64,000 bases of DNA, from positions 1 to 64,000 of the forward strand of contig NZ_JAKCNS010000016.1 in the NCBI RefSeq assembly GCF_021440345.1, given 5' to 3'. The translations under genes and the position numbers were made by a program. This document shows, one piece after another, positions 1 to 10,613 of this stretch. Under the pieces are notes generated by a model. That model worked only from the letters and a program-made list of their open reading frames with translations, searched no databases and was not told where the DNA came from. The stretch is from Kluyvera intermedia. Lineage in GTDB: Bacteria > Pseudomonadota > Gammaproteobacteria > Enterobacterales > Enterobacteriaceae. Within the stretch, counting starts at the first letter, position 1; every line of letters starts with the position of its first letter.

Positions 1-105
1 TAGAATCTTAATGCAATTAATATTTCCAACGCGGGAAATAATGCTTTCTCCAAATTTTAAATAAAAATGCTCTAAAAAATCTTAAATATTGATTAAGGGA
101 TTCCT

Positions 106-1380
106 ATGTGCGTAAAAAAAGTAATGCTTAAACCTTCTCTTATTGCTCTGGCAATTACCGCCGCAGTAGGCGCACCGGCCTATGCGCTGGCCAGCAGCGG
201 CGACCAGGCCGCACCGGCCTATACCGCAACGCAGACCAAAGGTGAGATGGTTTACCAGAATGATGATACGGCCATTTCTATTATGGGTTCTGTACGTCTG
301 ATGGCGAAAGATGATTCTGCCCATAGCGTGGAACATAATATCCAGAACAATGACTCGCGTCTGGGCGTCGCACTGCGGCAAAAAATTAATGATAAAGGTT
401 ATTACGCCGCAGGTTATTACGAAACGGGGATCCACGGGCTGGACTCTGCCACCGATGATCAAGGCAACGATGTTTATACGCGCCAGGCCTATGTCGGTTT
501 GGGTAATGATCAATATGGTGTAGTGACCTTTGGTAAGCAATACGCACCGACCGACTGGGGCCTGGGTATTGATACCACTTATGCTTACGGCGGTAAGGCA
601 AAACACGATACCGCCGGTATGTCGACGGATATTGTTAACTCTGCGGCCATCTATTATTACAACACCAAAGAATTCACCGTGGGCCTTATGGGGCAGGGGA
701 ATGACGATGTCGATAAAATTGGTTTCGGCAGCGGTTATGGTGATGGGCCGGATATGCACGACGCTTACCATGATGGATCGGCAACCGTTCACGGTGGCGC
801 TGCACTTGCCGCACAATATCGTTTTGACAACGGTATTTCCGTTTCCGGCGCGGCCGCCTATAACAATTATTCGGTGAATCAGGGTTCTGTGACCACTGAC
901 GTTCCTGTTGGCACCCATGGCGGTACCGTTCCGGTGACGACCGTTACCGGCCCATCGTACGACGGTAATACCTATTCGATGGGGATGAATGCCAAATATA
1001 CCGCCAACTTCGACGGTTTCACCTGGTATAACGGCGCGCAGGCGACTTACTACATCAACACCGTCGACGATGTTCATGCGGCAACCAGCGGGACCAGTAA
1101 CCAGACCAATGACCAGGAAACCATCCTGGGGCTGGAATATGCCTCACAGTTCAAAATTACGCCGGAGTGGAGCATCTATGCGAACTTTGACTGGACGGAA
1201 GGCGGTGATGCGATGGATGGTCAGCACTTCCAGTCCACTACGCTTGGTACCGATTACTGGTTAGGCAAAAATGCGGTGACCTATATCGAATACGGTTACG
1301 AGAAAGCCAGCGGTAATACCGATGAGTCTTATAACGTTTCCGATCACCTGGCCGCCGTGGGTCTGCGTATCTTTATCTAA
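106..1380 (+). CDS. general bacterial porin, outer-membrane beta-barrel
   Basis: Predicted trimeric outer-membrane porin for passive diffusion of small hydrophilic solutes (Gram-negative porin family). The 424-residue product has a basic start, a hydrophobic signal segment (about residues 7-28) and likely cleavage after an Ala-rich AYALA stretch. The mature part is rich in alternating aromatic/Gly strands such as GYYAAGYYETG and the porin-like loop-3 region DQYGVVTFGKQYAPTDW. The start at 106 has an AAGGGA ribosome site five bases upstream; an internal Met (codon 7) is less well placed. The chain ends LRIFI, whereas barrel proteins of this family normally end in Phe; here Phe is penultimate. 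It is followed by its own terminator and is not part of the chemotaxis operon. The family call is firm; the specific porin (OmpC, PhoE or a substrate-specific type) cannot be named. Confidence 0.85.
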   Translation: MCVKKVMLKPSLIALAITAAVGAPAYALASSGDQAAPAYTATQTKGEMVYQNDDTAISIMGSVRLMAKDDSAHSVEHNIQNNDSRLGVALRQKINDKGYYAAGYYETGIHGLDSATDDQGNDVYTRQAYVGLGNDQYGVVTFGKQYAPTDWGLGIDTTYAYGGKAKHDTAGMSTDIVNSAAIYYYNTKEFTVGLMGQGNDDVDKIGFGSGYGDGPDMHDAYHDGSATVHGGAALAAQYRFDNGISVSGAAAYNNYSVNQGSVTTDVPVGTHGGTVPVTTVTGPSYDGNTYSMGMNAKYTANFDGFTWYNGAQATYYINTVDDVHAATSGTSNQTNDQETILGLEYASQFKITPEWSIYANFDWTEGGDAMDGQHFQSTTLGTDYWLGKNAVTYIEYGYEKASGNTDESYNVSDHLAAVGLRIFI

Positions 1381-1507
1381 AGCCGAGTTTGACCCCGACC
1401 TATGCCAGTGGGGCGGGGAGCCGTACTTTTCATATCATTGCTATTGTTATTATTGCGCTGTTTCGCCGATGAGTGTCAGGCGGGAATGGACGGTTGATGT
1501 TTGATTT

Positions 1508-1536
1508 AGCCAGACCGCTTGGTCTGGCTTTTCTTT
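1508..1536 (+). terminator. intrinsic terminator after the porin gene
   Basis: A 9-bp perfect stem (AGCCAGACC / GGTCTGGCT) with a GCTT loop is followed by a T-rich tract. It lies 128 bp past the porin stop and before the convergent symporter gene. Confidence 0.85.
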
Positions 1537-1585
1537 TGCTGTTCTCCCGGTATGGCATGGATGTTGCGGGAGAGACACGGCGGGC

Positions 1586-2848
1586 TTACATATTTTGCTG
1601 CGCCATCTCCGGCTCTTCCTGGGCCAGTTGGCCTTCGTTCTGCGACAGCATCGCCGTCGCTACGCCATTACCCAATACGTTGATCGCCGAGCGCCCCATA
1701 TCGAGGAAGTGGTCAATCCCCATCAGCAGTAAAATACCGGCAACCGGAATATTGAAGCTTGGGATAGTGGCCGCCAGCACCACCAGCGCAGAGCGCGGCA
1801 CCCCGGCAATCCCTTTGGAAGCCAGCATCAACGTCAGCATCAGCACGGCAATCTCTGAGAGGCTCAGATGAATGTTGTAGGCCTGGGCGATAAACATCGA
1901 GGCGAAGGAGCAGTACACCATCGAGCCGACCAGGTTAAAGGAGTAGCCAATTGGCAGCACGAAAGAGACGATATTGCGGGAACAGCCGAATTTGGTCAGT
2001 TGCTCGAGCGTTTTTGGGTAGGCCGCTTCGGAGCTGCTGGTGGTAAACGCGACCAGCACCGGATCTTTAAGCATCCCAAGCAAGCGGAAAACGTCTTTCT
2101 TCAGCACCATATAACCGATAGCCACCAGCACGCAGCAGGTCAGCACAATCGCGACATAGTAACCGCCGATAAACGAAGCGTAGTTCAGTAGAATGCCGAG
2201 ACCTTCGGTCGCAATCACCGAAGAGATGGCGGCAAAAATCGCCAGCGGCGCAACGTACATCACGTAGCCGGTGACCTTAAGCATAATGTGGGAAACCACA
2301 TCCAGCGCGGCCACCAACGGCGCGTTGAACTTCTGGCCGAGCGATGCGCCGCCGATGCCGAAGAACATCGAGAAGACCACAATTTGCAGAATTTCGTTAT
2401 CGGCCATGGCACCGACAATACTGGTTGGGATGGTGTGTGACAGGAAGCCTTTGAGACTCATCCCGCTGACCGCAAGACCGGTATCTACTGTGTCTTTAGG
2501 AATAGATAAATTCAAGCCGCTGCCAGGATGCTGCAGCGTCACGATAAATAACCCTACCAGAATCGACAGCACCGAAGAGCTGATAAACCACACCATGGCT
2601 TTACCGCCCACGCGGCCAATGGTAGAGGTTTCACCGAGCTTCATGATCCCCACGGTCAGTGTGCTAAAGACTAAAGGTGCGATCACCATTTTGATGAGCC
2701 GCAGGAAGATATCGGTCAACAGCGTGATGTTGCCGGACCAGAGTTCAATGGTGGTTGCTGATGCGTAAGAATGGATCATTGCGCCGGTGAGAATGCCCGC
2801 CAGCATGAAAATCACGATGAAAATCGTGAGCTTGTTTGCGTTTGCCAC
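1586..2848 (-). CDS. dicarboxylate/amino-acid:cation symporter (DAACS/GltP-DctA family)
   Basis: Inner-membrane secondary transporter of the GltP/DctA/GltPh fold, 420 residues, which is the usual length. Visible family landmarks are the re-entrant hairpin-1 serine motif TSSSEAAYP (about residue 275), the helix-7 segment GYSFNLVGS (residues 302-310), and the helix-8 segment DHFLDMGRSAINVLGN with the substrate-binding Asp and Arg. The N-terminal signature LIKMVIAPLVF is typical. In characterised homologues the helix-7 motif reads N-M/L-D-G-T/S and its Asp helps bind the coupling ion; here that position is Val307 (codon GTC). This single change may alter coupling or substrate. The gene is divergent from tar and convergent with the porin. 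A glutamate, aspartate or C4-dicarboxylate substrate is likely but not decidable. Confidence 0.85.
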   Translation of the reverse strand: MANANKLTIFIVIFMLAGILTGAMIHSYASATTIELWSGNITLLTDIFLRLIKMVIAPLVFSTLTVGIMKLGETSTIGRVGGKAMVWFISSSVLSILVGLFIVTLQHPGSGLNLSIPKDTVDTGLAVSGMSLKGFLSHTIPTSIVGAMADNEILQIVVFSMFFGIGGASLGQKFNAPLVAALDVVSHIMLKVTGYVMYVAPLAIFAAISSVIATEGLGILLNYASFIGGYYVAIVLTCCVLVAIGYMVLKKDVFRLLGMLKDPVLVAFTTSSSEAAYPKTLEQLTKFGCSRNIVSFVLPIGYSFNLVGSMVYCSFASMFIAQAYNIHLSLSEIAVLMLTLMLASKGIAGVPRSALVVLAATIPSFNIPVAGILLLMGIDHFLDMGRSAINVLGNGVATAMLSQNEGQLAQEEPEMAQQNM

Positions 2849-3063
2849 AAAAATTACCCCGTCAGATTACGAAATTGCCCCGCGATGAAAAAATGATTTT
2901 TTATTATGTAATGCCATCAATTCATTCATCACATAAATTGTATGAAAGTGGGGTCATTTACAACTTTTTTTTATGTTTTATAAAAAACGTTGTTATTCAG
3001 TGACTCGCGCATCTCCTCTGGCTGACCCCTTCTCCCGCCTGCGATTTTTACTCTGAGGGCACG
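2849..3063. other. divergent intergenic region, symporter/tar
   Basis: An AT-rich stretch holding the leader and promoter of the symporter gene (leftwards) and the upstream part of the tar promoter. I see no open reading frame and no clear operator. A TGTGA half-site is present near 2931 (minus strand) but lacks its partner. Confidence 0.5.
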
Positions 3064-3090
3064 TAAAGTTTCTATTTAGGATGCCGATAA
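3064..3090 (+). promoter_or_regulatory. FliA (sigma28) class 3 flagellar promoter of the tar operon
   Basis: TAAAGTTT at 3064-3071, an 11-base spacer, then GCCGATAA at 3083-3090. This matches the enterobacterial sigma28 consensus (TAAAGTTT-N11-GCCGATAA) at every position. It lies 32 bp before the tar start codon, so tar-tap-cheRBYZ should be expressed only after hook completion releases FliA from FlgM. Confidence 0.96.
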
Positions 3091-3121
3091 CAGCGATAAC
3101 TGAATATAGAGAAGGTGTTGT

Positions 3122-4780
3122 ATGTTAAACCGTATCCGCGTTGTCACACTGCTGATGTTGGTGCTGGTCGTCTTCGCACTTCTGCAGTTAATTTCGGGGA
3201 GTTTCCTGTTCTCCTCGCTACATCAAAACCAACAAAGTTTTGCGCTATCAAACTCACTGCGAACTCAGCAAACGGAACTCACTAAAGCGTGGGATCTGAT
3301 GCTGCAAACCCGTATCAACCTGAGCCGCTCGTCGGCGCGGATGATGATGGACACCACGAACCAGCAGAGCAGTGCCAAAAACGAGCTGCTGAAGAATGCC
3401 AGAACCACGCTGTCTCAGGCGGCTAGCCACTTCGAACGCTTTAGTCAACTTCCGCCACAGCCTGAAATGAGTGCAACCAGCGCCCAGGTTGTAAAAAGCT
3501 ATAAGAACTATTTTGCCGCGCTGCAGGATCTGGTGGGTTTCCTTGAGAGCGGCAACATGGATGCCTATTTTGCCCAGCCTACGCAAGGGATGCAGAACGC
3601 ATTGGGCGAGGCGATGACCCAATATTCCAATCAAAGTGAAACGCTCTATCAGCACGCGTTTACTACCAGCAGCAGCGATTACCAGATTGCCCGCTGGCAG
3701 TTGGCGGTTCTGGCCGTGGTGCTGGTGGCGGTGATGGTAGGCGCATGGTTTGGTATTCGCGCCATTTTGCTGAAGCCACTGGCGGCGGTGATGGGGCATA
3801 TCCGACTTATTGCGGCAGGCGACCTGACTCAGCGTTTGACGCTGCGTGGCCGCAACGAAATTACCGAGCTGGGTGATACCGTCACCCATATGCAGACTTC
3901 GCTAATCGACACCGTGACCCACGTCCGTGAAGGGGCGGAGGCTATCTATCATGGTACGAGCGAAATTGCCGCCGGCAATACCGACCTGTCTGCGCGGACT
4001 GAACAGCAATCCGCCTCGCTGGAAGAGACCGCAGCCAGCATGGAACAGCTAACCGCCACGGTGAAACAGAACGCCGAAAATGCGCGTCAGGCTTCACACC
4101 TTGCCTTAAGCGCGTCGGAGACCGCTCAGCGCGGTGGCAATGTGGTTAATGGTGTGGTGAACACCATGCACGAGATCGCGGCCAGTTCGCAGAAAATTTC
4201 CGATATTACCGGCGTTATCGACGGCATTGCCTTCCAGACCAATATCCTGGCGCTTAACGCCGCCGTCGAAGCGGCACGTGCCGGTGAACAAGGCCGTGGC
4301 TTTGCGGTGGTCGCCGGGGAAGTGCGTAATCTCGCCAGCCGCAGCGCGCAGGCGGCAAAAGAAATTAAAGCGTTAATTGAAGATTCCGTCTCACGTGTCG
4401 ATACCGGTTCAGTGCTGGTTGAAAGCGCGGGGGAAACCATGACCGATATCGTCAACGCGGTGACTCGCGTCACCGACATCATGGGTGAAATTGCGTCGGC
4501 CTCCGATGAGCAAAGCCGGGGTATCGACCAGGTGGCGATCGCCGTGGCGGAAATGGATAGCGTGACGCAGCAAAACGCCTCGCTGGTGGAAGAGTCGGCA
4601 AGCGCCGCCGCTGCGCTGGAAGACCAGGCTGAACGTCTGAATCAGGCCGTCGCGGCGTTTCGTCTTAGCCCAGCCACGGTGAGCCGCAGCGCGCCAACCG
4701 CTGCGCCATCGTTGACGACGCCATCGCGCCTTGCTTCGACAGCAAACAGCCGAACCGATAACAACTGGGAAACCTTTTAA
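3122..4780 (+). CDS. tar: methyl-accepting chemotaxis protein, aspartate receptor Tar
   Basis: Transmembrane chemoreceptor that signals attractant (aspartate, and maltose through MalE in E. coli) to CheA/CheW. It has 552 residues against 553 in E. coli. Order: TM1 (about 7-30), periplasmic four-helix domain, TM2 (about 190-212), HAMP, then the coiled-coil signalling domain with the invariant hairpin-tip sequence around [18 protein letters not shown]. The aspartate-contact arginines R64, R69 and R73 occur at the same numbering as in E. coli ([12 protein letters not shown]), as does the YFAQPTQG segment. The chain ends NWETF, the tether that recruits CheR and CheB, preceded by a flexible Ser/Pro/Thr-rich linker. 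It is the first gene after the FliA promoter. Confidence 0.96.
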   Translation: MLNRIRVVTLLMLVLVVFALLQLISGSFLFSSLHQNQQSFALSNSLRTQQTELTKAWDLMLQTRINLSRSSARMMMDTTNQQSSAKNELLKNARTTLSQAASHFERFSQLPPQPEMSATSAQVVKSYKNYFAALQDLVGFLESGNMDAYFAQPTQGMQNALGEAMTQYSNQSETLYQHAFTTSSSDYQIARWQLAVLAVVLVAVMVGAWFGIRAILLKPLAAVMGHIRLIAAGDLTQRLTLRGRNEITELGDTVTHMQTSLIDTVTHVREGAEAIYHGTSEIAAGNTDLSARTEQQSASLEETAASMEQLTATVKQNAENARQASHLALSASETAQRGGNVVNGVVNTMHEIAASSQKISDITGVIDGIAFQTNILALNAAVEAARAGEQGRGFAVVAGEVRNLASRSAQAAKEIKALIEDSVSRVDTGSVLVESAGETMTDIVNAVTRVTDIMGEIASASDEQSRGIDQVAIAVAEMDSVTQQNASLVEESASAAAALEDQAERLNQAVAAFRLSPATVSRSAPTAAPSLTTPSRLASTANSRTDNNWETF

Positions 4781-4818
4781 TATTATCCGCGGCAGTTGCC
4801 GCTTTTAGGAGTGTGGTG

Positions 4819-6423
4819 ATGCTTTATCGTATTCGAATCTCTACCACGTTGTTTCTGATTTTGATTATCTGCGGCATTTTGCAGATCGGCAGTAATGGAC
4901 TCTCCTTTTGGGCCTTTCGCGATGGGCAAAACAACATTAACCAGGTTGACCAGAGTAGCCAGCAACTGAATACCTTAACCGAGTCGCGGGCCGCCATGCT
5001 GCAGGCGAGCAATATGCTGAATAAAGCGGGCACGCTCACGGCGCTAAGCTATCCGCCCACTGAAGTCCGTAGCATGATCGATGATGTTAAGCAGGAGCTT
5101 TCGCAGGCGGATGCCCTGTTTAAGGGATTTATGGCCTTACCGCTGATGGGCGAACATGACAAAGCGTTGCAAAGCCAGACGGCAAAAACCTTTACCGCCT
5201 GGTATGAAATGCTGGCCCATCAAACGGCCTGGCTTGAGAACAATCAGCTGGCGGAATTCGTCGCGGCACCGGTGCAGAAATCTCAGGATCAGTTCGACAA
5301 TGACTATGAGAGCTGGCGTAAAAATATTGAAAACTACGTCGCGGCAGCTGAACAGGAAAGCCAGAGCGACTATCAGCGCTCAACGATTACTTTTATCTCG
5401 ATGGTGATTATCTCTGTGCTGATGACCGTCGGTGCGCTGTGGTGGGTTCGCCATATGATTGTCAAACCGCTGGCCATTATCAGCAGCCACTTTGACAGTA
5501 TTGCGAAGGGCAATCTGGCCCGCCCCGTTTCGGTGTATGGCAAAAACGAAATCAGCGCCATTTTTGCCGGTCTTAAAGCGATGCAAAAATCGCTACGCGA
5601 AACCGTGGGGCATGTCCGTCAGGGCAGTAACTCAATGCATACCGGGATTTCGGAAATTGCCGCCGGCAATAACGATCTTTCGGCGCGTACTGAACAACAG
5701 GCGGCATCGCTGGCGGAAACTGCGGCCAGCATGGAGCAGCTGACGGCAACGGTCAGCCAGAACGCAGACAACGCCCGCCAGGCATCCGATCTGGCGCATG
5801 GGGCGGCAGATACCGCCAAGCGCGGCGGCGAACAGGCCAGCCACGTAGCGCAGACTATGCAAAACATCGCCACCAGTTCGAAGAAAATTAGCGACATTAT
5901 CAGCGTTATCGACGGCATTGCTTTTCAGACCAACATTCTGGCGCTCAACGCCGCGGTAGAAGCGGCGCGCGCCGGTGAACAGGGCCGTGGATTCGCCGTG
6001 GTCGCCGGGGAAGTCCGTAATCTCGCCAGCCGCAGCGCTCAGGCCGCCAAAGAGATCAAAGTTCTGATTGAAGAGTCAGTGGCTCGCGTCCAGCAAGGCT
6101 CCGCGCTGGTGGAAACTTCCGCCAATACGATGACGGAAATCGTCCAGTCGGTCACTCGGGTGAACGACATCATGGGCGAAATTGCTTCCGCATCCGATGA
6201 GCAGCGCCGCGGGATTGAACAGGTGGCGCTGGCGGTTAGCCAGATGGATCAGGTCACGCAGCAAAACGCCGCGTTGGTTGAGCAGGGGGCGGCGGCAACG
6301 CAGCAACTGGCGAGCCAGGCCGATCACCTGACGAGCGTGGTTTCCGTATTTGAACTTGAAGAAGTGAAGGCGGAAGCGCCGCGCGAAAGCGTCGTGCTGT
6401 CTGCCATACCCGCAGTTTCCTGA
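4819..6423 (+). CDS. tap: methyl-accepting chemotaxis protein, dipeptide receptor Tap
   Basis: Second chemoreceptor of the operon. In E. coli Tap mediates taxis to dipeptides via DppA, and to pyrimidines. I place the start at ATG 4819 (534 residues; E. coli 533), because AGGAG ends seven bases upstream and the N-terminus [15 protein letters not shown] matches E. coli Tap. In-frame GTG codons at 4813 and 4816 are less likely. Layout: TM1, periplasmic domain, TM2 (about 194-215), HAMP and the conserved signalling hairpin. The C-terminus ends in AIPAVS without the NWETF pentapeptide, as in other low-abundance receptors, so its methylation should depend on CheR bound to Tar or Tsr. Salmonella lacks tap, so its presence is a useful taxonomic hint. 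Confidence 0.94.
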   Translation: MLYRIRISTTLFLILIICGILQIGSNGLSFWAFRDGQNNINQVDQSSQQLNTLTESRAAMLQASNMLNKAGTLTALSYPPTEVRSMIDDVKQELSQADALFKGFMALPLMGEHDKALQSQTAKTFTAWYEMLAHQTAWLENNQLAEFVAAPVQKSQDQFDNDYESWRKNIENYVAAAEQESQSDYQRSTITFISMVIISVLMTVGALWWVRHMIVKPLAIISSHFDSIAKGNLARPVSVYGKNEISAIFAGLKAMQKSLRETVGHVRQGSNSMHTGISEIAAGNNDLSARTEQQAASLAETAASMEQLTATVSQNADNARQASDLAHGAADTAKRGGEQASHVAQTMQNIATSSKKISDIISVIDGIAFQTNILALNAAVEAARAGEQGRGFAVVAGEVRNLASRSAQAAKEIKVLIEESVARVQQGSALVETSANTMTEIVQSVTRVNDIMGEIASASDEQRRGIEQVALAVSQMDQVTQQNAALVEQGAAATQQLASQADHLTSVVSVFELEEVKAEAPRESVVLSAIPAVS

Positions 6424-6447
6424 AATGATGTGATGTAAGAAGGCGCT

Positions 6448-7310
6448 ATGACTGTATCTCTGCCAAATGGGCAATCGCAATTACTGAGCCAGCTGACGCA
6501 GCGCCTGACGCTCACCGACGCGCAGTTTCGTCGGATCTGTCAATTGATCTACCAGCGCGCCGGTATCGTGCTGGCGGATCATAAACGTGACATGGTTTAT
6601 AACCGCCTCGTTCGGCGTCTGCGGACGCTGAACCTGGATGATTTTGGTCATTATCTCAGCCTGCTGGAAGCCAACGGCGACAGCGCGGAGTGGCAGGCGT
6701 TTATTAACTCGCTGACCACCAACCTGACGGCATTTTTCCGCGAAGCGCATCACTTCCCGACGCTGGCGGAGCATGCCGCGCGTCGGCAGGGGGAATACCG
6801 AGTGTGGAGCGCGGCGGCCTCGACGGGTGAGGAGCCTTATTCCATTGCCATTACGTTAGCCGACACGCTGGGCACGGCGCCGGGGCGCTGGAAGGTGGTG
6901 GCCAGTGATATCGATACCGAAGTTTTAGAAAAAGCGCAGAGCGGAATTTATCGACTGGATGAGCTGAAAACGCTCTCCCAGCAGCAGCTTCAGCGCTATT
7001 TCATGCGCGGTACCGGGCCGCACGATGGGCTGGTACGCGTACGTTCTGAGCTGGCGAACTACGTGGATTTCAGCTCACTGAATCTCCTGAGCGCTCACTA
7101 CGCGATAGCCGGCCCGTTCGATGCGATCTTCTGTCGTAACGTGATGATCTATTTCGATAAGGCGACACAGCAGGAGATCTTAAAACGCTTCGTGCCGCTG
7201 CTGAAGCCGGATGGTCTGCTGTTTGCTGGACATTCGGAGAACTTCAGCCATATCGCCCGTGAATTCAGCCTGCGTGGGCAAACGGTCTATGCGCTAAGTA
7301 AGGGAAGAGC

Positions 7311-7314
<4 letters not shown>
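6448..7314 (+). CDS. cheR: chemotaxis protein methyltransferase CheR
   Basis: SAM-dependent methyltransferase that methylates receptor glutamates, setting sensory adaptation in the cytoplasm. It has 288 residues (E. coli 286). An N-terminal helical CheR domain (about 20-75) with the basic stretch [16 protein letters not shown] contacts the receptor methylation helix. The C-terminal Rossmann domain carries the SAM-site stretch [16 protein letters not shown] and the [13 protein letters not shown] motif. The beta-subdomain that binds NWETF is intact. The gene overlaps cheB by four bases (ATGA), implying coupled translation. Confidence 0.97.
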
Positions 7315-8767
<1,453 letters not shown>

Positions 8768-8777
8768 GGTGACTATC

Positions 8778-9422
8778 ATGATGCAATCTTTCATTAAGCC
8801 CGGCGAAGAACATTCTGCCGCGGATATTATTAGCCGTATTGGCAACCTGACCCGCATGCTGCGCGATAGTTTGCGCGAGCTGGGTCTGGATCAGGCCATT
8901 GCCGAAGCCGCTGAGGCTATCCCGGATGCGCGCGACCGTCTGGACTATGTCGTGCAGATGACCGCGCAGGCAGCCGAGCGCGCGCTGAACAGCGTGGAAG
9001 CATCTCAGCCGCATCAGGATGAAATGGAAAAGGGGGCCAAAGCGCTCAGCACGCGTTGGGATGCATGGTTTGAAAACCCGATTGAGCTGTCCGACGCACG
9101 TGAACTGGTTAGCGACACGCGGAAATACCTCGGTGAAGTACCCGGGCACACTAGCTTTACCAACGCTCAACTGCTCGAAATCATGATGGCGCAGGATTTC
9201 CAGGACCTTACCGGCCAGGTTATCAAGCGTATGATGGATGTGATCCAGGAAATTGAGCGCCAGCTGTTAATGGTGTTGCTGGAAAATATTCCGGAGCAGG
9301 GCGCGCGGCAGAAGCGTGAGAACGACAGTCTGCTCAATGGCCCGCAGGTCGATACGTCCAAGGCGGGCGTAGTGGCAAGTCAGGATCAGGTTGACGATCT
9401 GCTCGATAGCCTGGGATTCTGA
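8778..9422 (+). CDS. cheZ: CheY-P phosphatase CheZ
   Basis: Dephosphorylates CheY-P and so ends the tumble signal. It is a dimeric long four-helix bundle located at receptor clusters. The start is placed at ATG 8778 (214 residues, the same as E. coli), with AAGGTGA just upstream. The active-site segment [10 protein letters not shown] supplies the conserved Asp and Gln (143/147 in E. coli numbering). The C-terminal [11 protein letters not shown] is the CheY-binding helix. It is the last gene of the operon, with an intrinsic terminator directly after the stop. Confidence 0.97.
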   Translation: MMQSFIKPGEEHSAADIISRIGNLTRMLRDSLRELGLDQAIAEAAEAIPDARDRLDYVVQMTAQAAERALNSVEASQPHQDEMEKGAKALSTRWDAWFENPIELSDARELVSDTRKYLGEVPGHTSFTNAQLLEIMMAQDFQDLTGQVIKRMMDVIQEIERQLLMVLLENIPEQGARQKRENDSLLNGPQVDTSKAGVVASQDQVDDLLDSLGF

Positions 9423-9425
9423 ATA

Positions 9426-9450
9426 AAAAGGCCCGCTTGCGGGCCTTTTC
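9426..9450. terminator. bidirectional terminator between cheZ and the fimbrial operon
   Basis: AAAAGGCCCGC and GCGGGCCTTTT pair around a two-base loop, with A- and T-runs on both sides. It can end cheZ transcription rightwards and the fimbrial operon leftwards; the fimbrial stop lies 11 bp away. Confidence 0.9.
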
Positions 9451-9460
9451 ATAAGCAGGG

Positions 9461-10609
9461 CTACTTGAGGTCCATTTTTACCGTTACGTTACCTTCAAAT
9501 TTTCCAGGTTCAGGCGGCGTACTGGTCGTGGCGACCGGTGCGGCTGACATCTGGATATGGCCGTCGCCGTTACTATCCAGCGTAATAGGGAACTCTGCGC
9601 TGCCGTCGAGAGCGACGTTGAGGTTGTTGCTGTCGTACATCCGCACGCCAATATCATCCCGCCCCATCATTTTGGCAATATAGCCCGTTCCCGTATCGCT
9701 GACGCCTTGATCGGACGTGAGCGTCAGTTTGATTTTGTCCGTGTTGTCCGACGCTGGGTTATCACAGTGGAAGTTGATATCGACATCACGTAGAGCGAAA
9801 CCCACCGGTGGCTGGCCTTGAGCGACAAAGTTAGAGCGGGCGACAGAGTTGAAGTCGACATTAATGGCGCTACCGGCGTTGATAGTACAACTCAAAGGGG
9901 CACTTAACGATCCTGAAATGGTCATCCGGGAGGCTAACTGTGCGTTGGCAAAAGTACAGGAACCGGTGCCATAAAATATACACAGGCTGGTTTCCGCCAG
10001 CGTTTGCGTTGGGATGAGTTCCGTACCAAAAATGGGTCGGACAATATGGATAGAGGCGGTCAACTTATTCCAGTTAAACACCCGCTGGGGGACGCCAGGC
10101 GCTGGGCTTTTGGCGCAAACGCTTTGCGTAGATTCCGTATTTGTCCCTTCCGTGGTGCTCGTTGCCGGCGCGGTATTGGGGTAAGTCGTCAGCTTGGTCA
10201 GCGTTTCCCCCCCGGCTACGGTGTCAGTAAATAGGGTTAACTGGATATCCAGCTTATCGGTGAGTTTACCGTAGCCCGGGGTCATGCCCGCCATGAGCGG
10301 CGTTGCACGGTAGGAATACAAGTTCTCCTTGTCCGTGCTTCTTAAGCCTGGGCAACTGCTGCATTGGGCCGGCAGCGGCTCTGCCGGGACCATGAAATTA
10401 TTCAGCGGCGAAATGGTGTTACCGGCGTAGTTCATCGCTGAGCTGAGTTCATCATCCAGCGTAACTTTAACCTCTCCCTTAACCGGGAAGCAGCCGGTTA
10501 AGAAGGTTGCAGCGGCGTTGGCGTGTAGGGTGAAAGCCAGCGCTGCCAGTAGCAGAATGATTTTAAAACGGCGTTGAACCGTAAAGCGAAAGATAGAGTT
10601 GTGTGACAC
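9461..10609 (-). CDS. fimbrial tip adhesin, two-domain (putative)
   Basis: Last gene of the chaperone-usher operon, so probably the tip adhesin. The start is placed at GTG 10609: AGGA lies seven bases upstream and the usher stop is four bases before it; the longer reading frame up to 10696 overlaps the usher. The product is 382 residues. It has a signal peptide (basic FTVQRRFK, then about residues 14-33, ending HANAA). The Cys-containing N-terminal half (CFPV, CSSC, SVCAK, SLCIF, GSC) is unlike any receptor-binding domain I can name. The C-terminal pilin-like domain (about 230-382) has a paired-Cys pattern (LSCTI, FHCDN) and ends GNVTVKMDLK. Adhesin is inferred from position and two-domain size; the ligand is unknown. 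Confidence 0.75.
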   Translation of the reverse strand: MSHNSIFRFTVQRRFKIILLLAALAFTLHANAAATFLTGCFPVKGEVKVTLDDELSSAMNYAGNTISPLNNFMVPAEPLPAQCSSCPGLRSTDKENLYSYRATPLMAGMTPGYGKLTDKLDIQLTLFTDTVAGGETLTKLTTYPNTAPATSTTEGTNTESTQSVCAKSPAPGVPQRVFNWNKLTASIHIVRPIFGTELIPTQTLAETSLCIFYGTGSCTFANAQLASRMTISGSLSAPLSCTINAGSAINVDFNSVARSNFVAQGQPPVGFALRDVDINFHCDNPASDNTDKIKLTLTSDQGVSDTGTGYIAKMMGRDDIGVRMYDSNNLNVALDGSAEFPITLDSNGDGHIQMSAAPVATTSTPPEPGKFEGNVTVKMDLK

Positions 10610-10613
10610 GTGA

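Noticed and set aside
82-1077. 331-codon minus-strand frame opposite the porin gene
   Set aside because: Shadow of the porin gene: it covers most of it in antisense, has an unlikely composition and no family signature.
2918-2945. Possible CRP site upstream of the symporter
   Set aside because: Only one TGTGA half-site is present and no TCACA partner lies at the right spacing.
3122-6423. Near-identical signalling domains of tar and tap as a recent duplication or gene conversion
   Set aside because: The shared hairpin-tip sequence is invariant in all enteric receptors, and the sensory domains differ as in E. coli, so no recent event is needed.
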